Shown in pieces: positions 10,949 to 22,036 of a DNA stretch of 64,000 nt. The stretch is from Hymenopus coronatus (lineage: Eukaryota > Arthropoda > Insecta > Mantodea > Hymenopodidae). The notes below the pieces were generated by a model. The model had not been told where the DNA came from and ran no database searches. It saw nothing but the letters and a program-made list of their open reading frames with translations. The position numbers and the translations under genes were made by a program. The stretch spans positions 66,886,501 to 66,950,500 of the forward strand of contig CM060899.1 in assembly GCA_030762935.1 (NCBI GenBank), read 5' to 3'. The stretch's first letter is position 1. Each line of letters begins with the position of its first letter.

Positions 10949-11050
10949 CAAGAGGTCCTCAGATTCTGTTTTCAGAACTTTCGTAAAATAAACTTTATTT
11001 GATATAATTATATTTATCGATTTATTTAAAATAGGTACGGTATATTAGAG

Positions 11051-11313
11051 TCAAAATTGTCTAAATTTGTTCCATGTAAAAAGTAGTGTGAGGTGGGGAG
11101 ATATTGTTGAAAATCTTCGTATCGTATGCTGAACTTAAATATGGAACAGACTTTTCGATTTTGAGCTATCGCGTACACACACACACACACACAGTTTTCT
11201 GAGAATGCTTTTTGGATTAAGGAGACCTTAAAACGTGTACTTCCAGTGAAATCTCGGGTCAAATTTTGTATGAATTGCAACACCTATGCACTATGTATTA
11301 AACAAAGAAAGTA
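11051..11313 (+). mobile_element. HLN-A 3' fragment, divergent subfamily
   Basis: Same subfamily as 10412-10597 (CTCGGGTCAAATTTTGTATG). Includes a (CA)n tract at 11171-11192 and the degraded end CACTATGTATTAAACAAAG. Similarity to the 10.4-kb copy runs on past the element end. Confidence 0.6.
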
Positions 11314-11707
11314 AATATGGTACGAAAATTCAATATTTAGTTTTTTCTTATGGTATCACTGATTTGATAATTGTCATTTGTTATTTAATCTTTAATTGCC
11401 TGCATTATTACATAAAATAATAGAGAAAATGCGGATCTTTTATAAATATTTTTCTTCACAATTAAAAGTTTAAATTTTTCTAAACCAGTTTTCATAATTC
11501 TGCCAAAGGCACTACCAGAAAAAGTGGTTCAAATGACCATGAGCGTTAGGGATCCATCGAAAGCCAAATGTTGCAAGTGCAAATCCCAGTGACTGTGGTA
11601 AAGGACGGGAAGAGCTCAAGTAAAATAATCGGGGTGATGCTTGAAAGTTAATAGAGTTACATTTGACTGTAGTTATATGGGTTTTACTCTGTTGTTTATT
11701 TAAAGCA
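11314..11707. other. Low-copy DNA
   Basis: The first ~80 bp match the flank of the 10.4-kb fragment (GGTATCACTGATTTGATAAT). Beyond that nothing is recognised. Confidence 0.4.
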
Positions 11708-12383
11708 ATACTGCACTATGTACATGTGTATAGAGAAGCTATTGCACTACACCAAAAAATTCGATACCGAGATTTCACCGGAAATATATGTTTTAGGGTC
11801 CCGTGTATCCAAAAAAAATATTTTCAGAAAAAGGTCCGTGTGTGTGTCTGTGAACGCGATAACTCAAAAACGAAATGTCGGTAAAATACCAAACTTGGTA
11901 TTTAAGTTGAGTATCTTCCAGGGATGCGACACGAAGATTTTGAGAAAAATCCCCCAACCCCAAAACTACCCGTTATATGGAACTTTTTTCGAAAATTTTG
12001 ATTTTCTAAAAAATGGCGCTAACGATTTTGATTAAAATATCGTATAATAAAGATATTTACCTGACAAACAAAATGTATATCTTGAATTTTCTGGGGACAG
12101 CCTCTGAAGACTACTTTATTCTGAGTGAATTTTACGGAATTTTACATAATTGCTAAACCGGAAGAGATAGACAAAAACTTACCACACAAAAAAAAGGAGA
12201 GCACGTTAAAACACACATTTTATATTGTATACATTTTTTTCGTGGAGTTTTTTATTTTCAGGTACGAAAAATATATCTTTTCTCGTACAGGAATTTGTCA
12301 ACTCCTGTCCATACAGACCAAGGAACTCTAGTCACATAGCAACCAGCTACCGAGTATCGCTTTGACCTATGCTACCCCCTTAC
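11708..12383 (-). mobile_element. HLN-A copy, both ends cut
   Basis: Begins inside the palindrome (CACTATGTACATGTGTATAG) and stops at CTTTGACCTATGCTACCCCC, so the outer half of the hairpin and the last ~140 bp are missing. The interior matches the common form closely. Confidence 0.75.
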
Positions 12384-13190
12384 AATATAATACATTCTTG
12401 ATTATTTGTTGTTTATGGTTGAAGGTTAGTATAACATGAAATTAATTTAGAGTACAACCATATTTGTATCGTTACATTGAAAACAAGTGCAACATATAGG
12501 TACCGACAAGCAACAAAGGGTTAATAGAAGCTATAATAATAATGTTATTTGAAATAGTAGTATAATATATTGACACTGTTGACAGAATTACCGAAACGCC
12601 AAGCAACCTATGCAACCGTCTCATGGATTTCACCATAAAACCTTTTTTTACAGCAGATCTTACTATTCACAGCTGCACCAGTTTTATTTACTTTTAATTT
12701 GAATCCAACTTTCCACTTTGTTCCTTTCGTTTCACTGATTTTATTTTGTTACGGCGTTGTACTTTTTGAAGTTACAGGCAATGGAGTTAATTACCATGCA
12801 GACTTCAGTAGCTGAAACAACAACTACAGCAGAGTTTTTTTTTTCATATGTATCGTATTTTTCGAGCCACTTTTTCGTACGGAAACATTACGGTGCTGTT
12901 TTGCAAAGTTCTCGGCACCGCAACTTTTGTAGGCATTCTGTATTAATGCCACGTTCTCCAACTCGTTCGGTAGGATGAGCACTTGAACGAATGCTTCATT
13001 CAAGCACTGTGTTCCCTGCTCGAACTTATTTTGCTTTGAAAAGCTTGAAAGTAAACAGGAATATCGGATATGAAGTGCTATTGGTGTTGTTCGACTCTCA
13101 TTTTTCTTCAAGTTTAAATGCTTTCTTAATCATTGTATAAATCAAAGTAACTAAATTGTGCTTTTTGTGCTTTAATACGAATTAATCGTA
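12384..13190. other. Low-copy AT-rich DNA, no gene seen
   Basis: Overlapping short frames on both strands near 12757-13111 carry no recognisable motif. No repeat shared with the rest of the window. Confidence 0.4.
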
Positions 13191-14040
13191 TTACTTTCTC
13201 TACACGTACTATGTACATAGTGCATAGAGAAGGTAATGTATTGCACCCAAAAATTCCATACCGAGATTTCACTGGAAATACATGTTTTAGGATCATGTGT
13301 GTCTGTGTAGATCAAAAACGAAAAGACCGTTAAATGCCAAACTTGGTATTTAAGTTCAGTACCTTCCAAGGATGCAACACGAAGATTTTCAAAAAAATTC
13401 CCCACCCCTAACTACCCTTTACACGGAAAACATTTTCGACAATTTTGTGTTTCTTAAAGATGGCTCTAACGATTTTGATTAAAATACCACATATTAAAGC
13501 AATTTCTATCACACATAAAATGTATATCTTACATTTTTTGGGAAAAGCCTCTGAAGACTACTATTCTGAATTAATTTTACAGAATTTTGCATAACTGCTA
13601 AACCGTAAGAGATGGACAAAAGTTTACCACACAAAAATGTAGAGCACGTTAAAACACACAAATATAATTTTTTTTCGTGGAGCTTACCGTTTACGAGGTA
13701 TTCATTGTTATTAGTTTCAGTTGTGAAGTACTTCTACTTTTCTCAGACGGAAGTGTCCGTTTTGTTGTTGTTGTTGTTGTTGTTTTTTTTTTTTTTTGTT
13801 ATATTCCTGGCCAAGCAAAGGAGCAATTTGCAATGACAATTGCATAACGACAGCTTTTAAAACATTTGACTACCACTTTAGCTTGGTGTATTCCCTTAGT
13901 TTCAGTCTACTTATAAGGAACTAAATAACAAATACTGCCAGTTTTTATCTCGATTAGTGTGGTGTTGAAAGAAGAATTATCTTTTGTAAAAAGTTTGTTT
14001 GTAGAGTAGCTAGAGAAAGGCATGTGAATGGAAATCAGAT
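13191..14040 (-). mobile_element. HLN-A copy, GCTAGAG subfamily
   Basis: Perfect hairpin end TACACGTACTATGTACATAG. The other end reads GTAGCTAGAGAAAGGCATGT, a variant shared with copies at 36.3 and 22.0 kb. A (GTT)n microsatellite has grown inside. Joined head-to-tail to the next copy by CAGATTTTTACTTTC. Confidence 0.8.
13761..13798. repeat. (GTT)n plus poly-T
   Basis: Seven or so GTT units running into 15 T residues, inside an HLN-A copy at the CCGTTTT position. Confidence 0.9.
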
Positions 14041-14911
14041 TTTTACTTTCTCTATACGTACTATGTACATAGTGTATAGAGAAGGTATTGTAATGTACCC
14101 AAAAATTCGATACCAAGATTTCACCGGAAATATATGTTTTAAGACACCCTGAATACAAAAAAACTATTTTTAGAAAAATGTCAATGTGTGTCTGTGTGTG
14201 TGTGTCCGTGGGCAGCATAACTCGAAAACGGAAAGACCGTTAAATTCCAAACTTGGTATTTAAGTTCAGTATCTTCCAAGGATGCGATACGAAGGTTTTC
14301 AAGGAAATCCCCCCACCCCAAACTACCCTCTACATGGAAAAATTTTCGAAAATTTTGATTTTCTAAGAAATTGCTCAAACGATTTTGATTAAAATATCGT
14401 ATATTATAGATATATATCTGACAAATTATATGTATATCTTGAATTTTCTGGGAATAGCCTCTGAAGACTACTTTATTCTGAATTAATTTAATGGAATGTT
14501 GCATAACTGCTAAACCATAAGAGAAGGACAAAACATTACCACACAAACATATAAAGCACGTTAAAACACAAAATTTATGTTATATAGGTGTTTTTCGTGG
14601 AGTTGATGGTCGTCTTTACATTCCTTGTTTTTGGTTTCACCTTTAACAAACTTATACTTTTCTCATACAGGAATTTGCCAACTCCTGTCCATACAAACAA
14701 AGGAATTTCAGTCACATAGCGACCAGCTTTTGACTATCACTTTAACCTATGGTAGTCTTATTTCGCTTCTACTCACAAGGAAGCAAGTAATATCGCTATT
14801 TCTGCTAATTTTTTCTCGATTAGCATGAAGTAAATAGTAGCATAAGCTTTTAAACAATAATTTTTTGCAGAGGTGAAGAGAAAATCTTGTGAATGGAACA
14901 CAGCAGATGTT
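14041..14911 (-). mobile_element. HLN-A copy, near full length
   Basis: Intact hairpin (CTATACGTACTATGTACATAG), GT tract at 14185-14204, and terminus TCTTGTGAATGGAACACAGC. It is followed at once by an inverted hairpin-side fragment, so a palindromic end lies at each side of 14041-14993. Confidence 0.8.
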
Positions 14912-14993
14912 TGGATTTAGGGGGACCCAAAACATTTATTTCCAGTGAAATATCGGTATCAAACTCTTGGGTGGAATACAATACGTTCTCTGT
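14912..14993 (+). mobile_element. HLN-A 3' hairpin-side fragment
   Basis: 82 bp from TTTGGATTTAGGGGGACCC to GGAATACAATACGTTCTCT; the palindrome itself is lost. Same joint type as at 16088, 34106, 38513 and 58417. Confidence 0.65.
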
Positions 14994-15422
14994 TTGTTGT
15001 TGCTGTTAAAAAGTTATAGAAAAATCTTTTAGTTATTAACCATCTATTTATTCGTTTTATACCGGAGCAACGAGTGAATTTTGTTTACTTTATACCACTG
15101 TTACTGGAGCAACGAGTAAGTTTTGTTTACTTTATCCCACTCGTTACTGGAGCAACGAGTGAATTTTGTTTATTTTATCCCACTCGTTACTGGAGCAACG
15201 AGTGAATTTTGTTTACTTTATCCCACTCGTTGCGCTAATAAATATCACTTTGATTTAAAGTCCAAGTTTTCTTATGTCGCTTCTGCATAGCAACGGAGTC
15301 TATTACAAATATCTGTAAGATAAAAGCAATTATGTTAATTGTTATCTAGATTAGCACCACGTAAATGAAAGAAAACTTTATTTGTGGAACAGATAAAGCT
15401 ATATGAATGGAACAAGTCATAT
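14994..15422 (-). mobile_element. HLN-A-related element bearing a 43-bp array
   Basis: The right part matches the HLN-A 5' terminus (TAGATTAGCACCACGTAAAT, then GCTATATGAATGGAACAAGT). The middle is the 43-bp array followed by GCGCTAATAAATATCACTTT. The same non-array flank occurs at 47.29-47.51 kb, so this is a distinct array-bearing subfamily. Left boundary uncertain. Confidence 0.55.
15061..15234. repeat. 43-bp minisatellite, four units
   Basis: Unit contains CACTCGTTAC, a short loop, AACGAGTG (a hairpin), and GAATTTTGTTTACTTTATCC. Unit starts at 15138, 15181 and 15224 are exactly 43 bp apart; the first interval is 42 because one unit lost a base. Confidence 0.9.
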
Positions 15423-15945
15423 TATTTTTTAAATTTTCCAAATTACAGATACTATGACGTGGGGTATTAGAGCTGACATGGGTGTCATTTTTCTCCCATT
15501 GAGAATAGTTGCTCATTATCTTGAAAATAACGGAAGTTATTTTCTCCGCGTTGTTGGACGCCGAATTTTGTCTCTATTAGATCCTGGTCATGTATCAACG
15601 TGACGTAACGTGTTTTGTGGCAATTTCCCTTTTGGAGCTCGGGCTATGGGGGGGGGGGAGTTATGAATGGAGCACACACAAGGAACTTTACTGTTCGGTT
15701 CAGGTCATAACATAATAAGCCTCACGCAGACTCACGTGACCCTCACGCAAGTTCCGGCTCCCGTATTTCATTCCCAGAATACACACACTCATCATACAGA
15801 GCATAATTTGCTCCACTCAATAGCTTTCCCCGTCTTCAGCCAGTCGTTCATCACAGGCGACAATTTCCTATCTTTCTATCACCTCGTTATCATAGGAATA
15901 TTAGCATATAAATCACGTGACTGTCAACCGCTACCTTCATAGAAT
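15423..15945. other. Low-copy DNA, no gene seen
   Basis: Includes a G10 run at 15650-15659 and a frame of ~90 codons at 15667-15942 with no recognised content. Confidence 0.4.
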
Positions 15946-16088
15946 CACTTTTTACTTTCTCTACACGTACTATGTACATAGTGCGTGGAGAAAATATTGT
16001 ATTGCACCCAAAAAATTCAATACCGAGATTTCACCGGAAATACATATTTTGAGACCTCCTGGATCAAAAAAGAACACTTTTAGAAAAA
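15946..16088 (-). mobile_element. HLN-A hairpin-side fragment
   Basis: ~140 bp with intact palindrome start TACACGTACTATGTACATAG, ending TTTTAGAAAAA exactly where a + copy begins. Together with that copy it forms a unit with a hairpin at each end. Confidence 0.75.
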
Positions 16089-16951
16089 TCTGATATGTTC
16101 CATTCACATGACTTTCTCTACATCTCTGCAAAAAAGTATTGTTAAAAAGCTTATGCATCTATTTTCTTCGTGCTAATCAAGAAAAAAAGCGTGCAGAAAT
16201 AGTCATTTCTTGCTTCCTTGAAAATAGAAGCAAAATAAGGGAGTACCATAGGTTAAAGTGACAATAAGCTGGTTGCTATGTGACTGAAGTTCCTTTGTAT
16301 GGACAGAAGTTGAAAAATTTCTGTATGAGAAAAGTATAAGTTTTTCATAGCTGAAACCAAAAAGAAAGAATATCTCAAAAACAATCAACTCCACGAAAAA
16401 TATGTATCTAACATAAATTTTGTGCTTTAAAGTGCTCGACATTTGTTGTGTGGTAAGTTTTTGTTCATCTCTTACGGTTTAGCAGCTATGCAAAATTCCG
16501 TAAAATTGACCCAGAATAAAGTAGTCTTCAGAGGCTATTCCCAGAAAATTCAAAATATACATTTTATTTGTCAAATAAATAGATTTAATGTATGATATTT
16601 TAATCAAAATCGTTAGAGCCACTTATTAGAAAATCAAAATTTTCGAAAAAAATTCCATGTAAAGGGTAGTTTGGTGTGGGGGGATTTTTATCAAAATCTT
16701 CGTGTCGCATCCCTGGTAGATACTAAACTTAAATACCAAGTTTGGTATTTTATCGACTTTTCGTTTTTGAGTTATCGCGTGCACAGACACACGGACACAC
16801 TGACACACGGCCCTTTTTCTGAAAATACTTGTTTTGGATATGGGGACCCTGAAACATATATTTCCGGTGAAATCTCGGTATCGAATGTTTTGGTGGAGTG
16901 CAATACCTTCTCTATACACTATGTATATAGTGCATATAGAGAAAGTAAAAA
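16089..16951 (+). mobile_element. HLN-A copy, full length
   Basis: Starts TCTGATATGTTCCATTCACA and ends TATGTATATAGTGCATATAG then AGAAAGTAAAA. One of the best copies for a consensus. The remainder of the interrupted minus copy is not found beyond 16951. Confidence 0.85.
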
Positions 16952-17495
16952 AGGTGTGGGTTTGTGGTTGGCTTTGCTCAAGGTCTTAAACAGTATGGGA
17001 ATTCTTTTTCAGGTTGTGGTGAGACACAAGTGTTTTATTAACCGAGTCCGGCCTTTTTCCGCCGTAGAACACACGCGTATACTTCTTAATGTTCTACTAG
17101 GATGTTACACTTTACCCGCACGCGACTATTATAATTTGATGCAGTGATGTGTCTCGTACTATGATCGGTCTTAAAATCACTTACTTCCGTCACAACTAAG
17201 GGTTACACCATGGATTCTAAATATCACATCTCGGTTCTGCGGAAGTCCTTCACCAAGTGCCACAGAAAACGGCCCCTTGACCAGCGGAGAGCATCGCTTT
17301 GCTGTCCCGTTAGTCCCCTCAGGCAGGGTCCATCCATATTCACCCCTTCCCTCGGTTCAACGCTCTGATGTAACTGTATCTTGTACCCCGAGCTCGTGAC
17401 TTATACGTGTTAAAAGTCTTTCTACCCTTCTCGTTTTCATTGTACATTTATATTTTCTCATCTGAATAATTCTTTTCCCCTGAGCACGACATGTA
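16952..17495. other. Low-copy DNA, no gene seen
   Basis: Somewhat GC-richer than the surroundings; no recognised frame or repeat. Hairpin-like remnants may occur at 17445-17495. Confidence 0.4.
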
Positions 17496-18303
17496 CTTCT
17501 CAGCCTCCACCCAAAAATCCGATACCGGATTTCACTGAAAATATGTTTTATAGTCCCCTGTATAAAAGATAACATTTTAGAAAAAGGCCCGAGTGTATGT
17601 CCGTGTATCTTTGAACAGGATAACCCAAAAACGAAAAGTCGGTAAAATACCAAACTTGGTATTTAAGTTTAGTATCTTCAAAAGATGTGACACGCAGATT
17701 TTCAAGAAAATCCCCCACAACCGCAACTACCCTTTACATGGAATTTGTTTAAAAATTTTTGATTTTCTTAAAAATGGCTGTAACGATTTTGATTAAAATA
17801 TCGTATATTAAAGATATTTACCTAACAAATAAGGTGCATAGCTTGACTTTTCTGGGAATAGCCTCTGAATACTTCATTCTGTTTGACTTTTATAGAATTT
17901 TTCATAACTGCTAAACCGTAAGAGATAAACAAAAGCTTATCATACAAAAAACGTAGAGCACGTTAAAACCCACAATTTATGTTATATACATTTTTTTCGT
18001 GGAGTTGATCGTTTTTAGGATATTCATTGTTTTTGATTTCAGCTATGAAAACCTTACTTTTCTCATACAGGAGTTTGCCAACTGCTGTTCATACAAAAGA
18101 ACTTCAGTCACAAGGCAACCAGCTTTTGACTATCACTTTAACCTATGCTACTCCCTTATTTCGCTCCTACTTACAAGGAAACAAGTAATAAGACTATTTC
18201 TGCTATTTTTTCTCGATTAGCATTAATTAAATAAAAGCATAAGCTTTACAACAATAATTTGTTGCAGAGATGCAGAGGAAGCCATGTGAATGGAACACAT
18301 TAG
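17496..18303 (-). mobile_element. HLN-A copy, hairpin eroded
   Basis: Starts at CCTCCACCCAAAAATCCGAT; the palindrome is missing or unrecognisable. The far terminus GCCATGTGAATGGAACACAT is intact. Confidence 0.75.
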
Positions 18304-18347
18304 ATTTGTATTTCCATAAAATAATTTAAACGTACCTGAATTCAAAA

Positions 18348-19187
18348 AATCTAATATGCTTCATTCTCATGACTTTCTCTATATCTTTGGAACAAAGTAT
18401 CTTCAACTTCTATCTGCTTCGTGCTAATCGAGATAAACATAAGTAGAATTAGCCTTAGTACTAGCTTCCTTGTCAGTAGAAGGAGAATAAGAAAATGTAC
18501 AGGTTAAAGTGATAGTCTTGACCTTTAAAAGGCGGTCGCTATGTGAAACAATACAAATTCCATTCTCATTGCTTGCCATGAGTAAAACGAGAAACCAGAA
18601 AAAAAATTTCTTCCCGTTTGAAAAAAAGTTTGAGTAGCTTAAAATTAAGAAAAGAAAAAATGTAAGCCACATAAATTGTGTGCTTTAATGCGATCTACAT
18701 TTTTTGCGTAGTAATTTTTTGTATATCTTACGTTTTGCCAGTTATACAAAAGTCATCCAGAATGAAGAGGTCTTCAGAGGATATTCCCCGAAAATTCAAG
18801 ATATACATTTTATTTGCAATATAAATATATTTAATATACGGTATTTTAATCAAACGCGTTAGAGCCATTTTAAGAAAATCAAAATTTTTCGAAAAAAGTT
18901 CCATGTAATGAGTAGTTTGCGGTGGGAGGATTTTCTTGTAAAACTTCGGGTCTCATCCTTGGAAGACACTAAACTTAAATACCAAGTTTGGTATTTAACC
19001 GTCTTTTCGTTATTGAGCTATGCTGTCCAAACATACACACACGCACCTTTTTCTAATTTTTTTTGATTCAGAGGAACCCAAAACTTGAGTTTCCGGTGAA
19101 ACCTCGGTATCAAATTTTACAGTGGAATGCAATGCCTTCTCTGTATAGTTTTTTGCTTTCTCTATATAGTACGTGTAGAGAAAGTAA
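18348..19187 (+). mobile_element. HLN-A copy, divergent
   Basis: Starts TCTAATATGCTTCATTCTCA; ends TTTCTCTATATAGTACGTGT then AGAGAAAGTAAAA with half of the palindrome deleted. Confidence 0.75.
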
Positions 19188-19792
19188 AACAATTATAGCT
19201 TTCCTTCTAATGGACAGAAGTACACTATTTTTCATCTATCAACAGTAAAGCTATTGATGAATATACCTTAAAAATTTAGCTCATTATCTTAAATAGTTGC
19301 TGAGATAATAAATCAAAGTTGAACATTGGCAAGATAGGGCATTTAGAGTCCCTAAGGATACCCATCTGTGAAAAACCTAATATCTACAATTTTGCTTGGA
19401 TTGATTTGAAACTTTAACACAGTAATTGCAGTATTAAGAACAGCTTAAATGCTAATTTTCAGACTTTTATTAAAAATAGTTCCTGTGATTTTAATATATT
19501 TATAGTGTTTTATTGTCATTTAATTAAATCATTTCACACGTTGCAATTTCAGTTAGAGAAATATAATACATTCCAGTTATACTGATAAATATTGTATTGG
19601 TAAATTGATGACATGAAACTTTTTATCCTACTATTGATTTAGGAGAAAAAAAATTATTAGTTGTCATTTTATTAACATTTTATTTTTACTATTGAAATAT
19701 GAAGTTTATTAGGTATTTAGTTACAAAAGCACTGGTGATATTAATAAAACAATCATCTCATTAATTTTATATTGTACTATTTTTATCCAAGA
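19188..19792. other. Low-copy very AT-rich DNA
   Basis: No gene, repeat or structure supported. Confidence 0.4.
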
Positions 19793-20250
19793 CTAAACAT
19801 TTTCAAGCTTCTGTTTCGAAAACTGCATCGTGTGGCTCAGTTTAAAGTTTTGAAAACGCTGAAAAATAATTTTGAAACGCTGTTTCTTTATAAGTCTTAG
19901 AATTACATAATCTCCTGCAGACATTTTTAAACCAATATCTGTCAACTCTCTTGGACTGTTTACACTAATTCTGAGGAATATATAAAGGAAAGAAAAACTG
20001 CAAGTCATTTGGTCCGAGTCTAGATGCACTAATTTTTGAACATAGTGTAAAGGTTAAAGCACCACACCCACTTACAGTCAGTCATCCATTTAAATCGTCA
20101 CGTGATACGGTTTAAAGCGCTGCATGGTAATAAAAACAACAGGAAATTGAACTAGAAGCATTAAAGTATTTTTTTTGCACTTTTTGATCAATTTTCACAG
20201 ATGGTATCCTTAAGGAGGGTAGAGAAAGTCATGTGAAAGTAATACATGAG
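19793..20250. repeat. Repeat family B, copy 1
   Basis: Shares AACTGCATCGTGTGG, GTTTTGAAAACGCTGAAAAA, TGCAAGTCATTTGGTCCGAG, AATCGTCACGTGATACGGTT and TTTGATCAATTTTCACAGAT, in order, with 56195-56775. Its right edge runs into GTAGAGAAAGTCATGTGAA, an HLN-A 5' terminus, at 20221-20239. Class unknown; no ORF. Confidence 0.7.
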
Positions 20251-20869
20251 CCTATACGTAATGTGTCAAAGTTAAAGATACCGACATATATAGGCTTGCT
20301 GTATCGCATTGGTATTCATTTATACAGAACCCTGGCGCATACAAGAGCCGCTAATATTCTCAGACACAGATCCTAGATCTGCAAGTGTTGATCCTTGCCC
20401 CAGATTCCGAGACATGTTATCGGGATTGCCTGCGTTACAGGGGTTGCGACACACAAGGGTCGCAGTAAAAAATGAACAGCAAAACGCGTTTACGTACACG
20501 CTGCTAAAGTATGTGACTACAGCGCAAGAAAATAGGGCGAAGGTAAAACATGGCATACCAGATTAAGACAGATAGGGAGAAGGCGTTGGGAAGTACACTC
20601 ACACCAAAATATTCTAACTGCCTGCTGGATACAGCAAGTGTTGCATTCTATCCAAAACTTCCACAGCTCAACCATTAGAGCACCAATACAAAGGCAATTT
20701 CAACCAATCGCGGTCATCTGACTGGAGCTGGTGTTCATTTCTTTGAAATCTTGTCGCACCTGACGTTCGTTTGTTTAATCGCCAATTGTGTAATTGACAA
20801 TCCAGTATGCCAACCTTCACTTTTAATAACTGTCAGTTTGTCGCTGTATCTTTCGTGTACCTTGGTGTC
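20251..20869. other. Low-copy DNA, no gene seen
   Basis: Both strands are open for ~80 codons at 20309-20566, which is better explained by base composition than by a gene. No motif recognised. Confidence 0.4.
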
Positions 20870-21690
20870 AGTCTGAATTGTGGGGCTCAGTGTCAGAGGG
20901 AGCTACTCCACACATTGTGAAAAAATGAGATTTTTTTGTTTTTAGACAGCTTCTGCCGTCTCTCATGTCTGTAGAAATCTTGGTACTATTAACTGTTTTA
21001 GAGTGCCATCTACAGTAACTTACAGAAACTGTGTCATTTTCCAAAGTGAGAAAGTTTGTGCCAGATGGGGATATCCCACTATGAAGTTGCCTGCTATTTA
21101 AAGAACAATGCCACCAAACTTACAGAACTTTAACTATTTTAATAGTATTGTTTATTGTTTAAACTATAGGCCGAGAAATAATTATTTTAGGCCTTAATAC
21201 GTGAAGAAGAATAATATGTAAGATTATTATTAAACATTAAGAATATTGTGTAAATAGTTGAAATTTTAGGCACTATACTACGCTGCAGATTATTCTGTTT
21301 TTCAAAATGGAGGTAAATAGTATAGCTAGTTAAGGAAAGAAACGAATATGCAAGCAAAACATATGGAAAAAAGTTGTTGCTAAACGAAAAAGAAACAATG
21401 CTGAGGAATATGAATAATATCATGTTTAGTTTCTCTCTCTGCATAAGTAAATTTTTAGCAAATAATACGGTTTGCAGTGCTAAATAAATAAAAAACTGTT
21501 AAATATCACTTTCTTGTATTTTCTAGGACATTTCAAAATGTGGATCAAATACTGGATTTAAAAAAGTTGTACCTTAATATTACATTTTTCACCAAATCAA
21601 CAAGTCTAATAAAACTCCTTTTTCCTCAAATTTAGCTATTTGTGGGATAGCTCCCTCTGGCGCTGAGCCCCTCAATTAGCGCCAGTGAAA
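20870..21690. repeat. Long inverted repeat, possible fold-back element
   Basis: Left arm AATTGTGGGGCTCAGTGTCA then GAGGGAGCTACTCCACA (about 20876-20912) pairs with the reverse complement of GTGGGATAGCTCCCTCTGG then CGCTGAGCCCCTCAATT (about 21642-21678). Arms ~40 bp with few mismatches, ~730-bp spacer without a protein-like frame. No target duplication identified. Confidence 0.6.
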
Positions 21691-22036
21691 TACTTTATAA
21701 ACGAGCGTGTACATACCTCTTTGAAGTTCTATGATGCGCCGGCTATGCTCATTTTTTTCAATTCAATATTAAACCTGCTTCTCCCTCCTAACCTTGTATC
21801 GTCAAAATACTTATACAAATCAATAATCTCTCGCCCCTTTACACCATTCATATATCTGTTACACTGATACAAAAATTCGAATAGCACTTCAACACTCAAT
21901 CCGTTGTCCAAAAAAAAAAAATTGCAATTATAAGTCTGACTCTGTATTTAATCGTTGAACACCATACAGCATTCAGCATGTACCTAGGCCAATAGCGTTT
22001 ATCTCTATATCTTGCATGGTAAGCCAGAGTACCATA
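21691..22036. other. Low-copy DNA
   Basis: No gene or repeat supported. Confidence 0.4.

Noticed and set aside
16671..17147. 158-codon plus-strand frame, the longest in the window
   Set aside because: It lies mostly inside an HLN-A copy and reads through the hairpin end into unrelated DNA; homologous frames in other copies are broken at different places.
20309..20566. Mirror-image frames on both strands
   Set aside because: Nearly the same interval is open on both strands, typical of chance; no motif.
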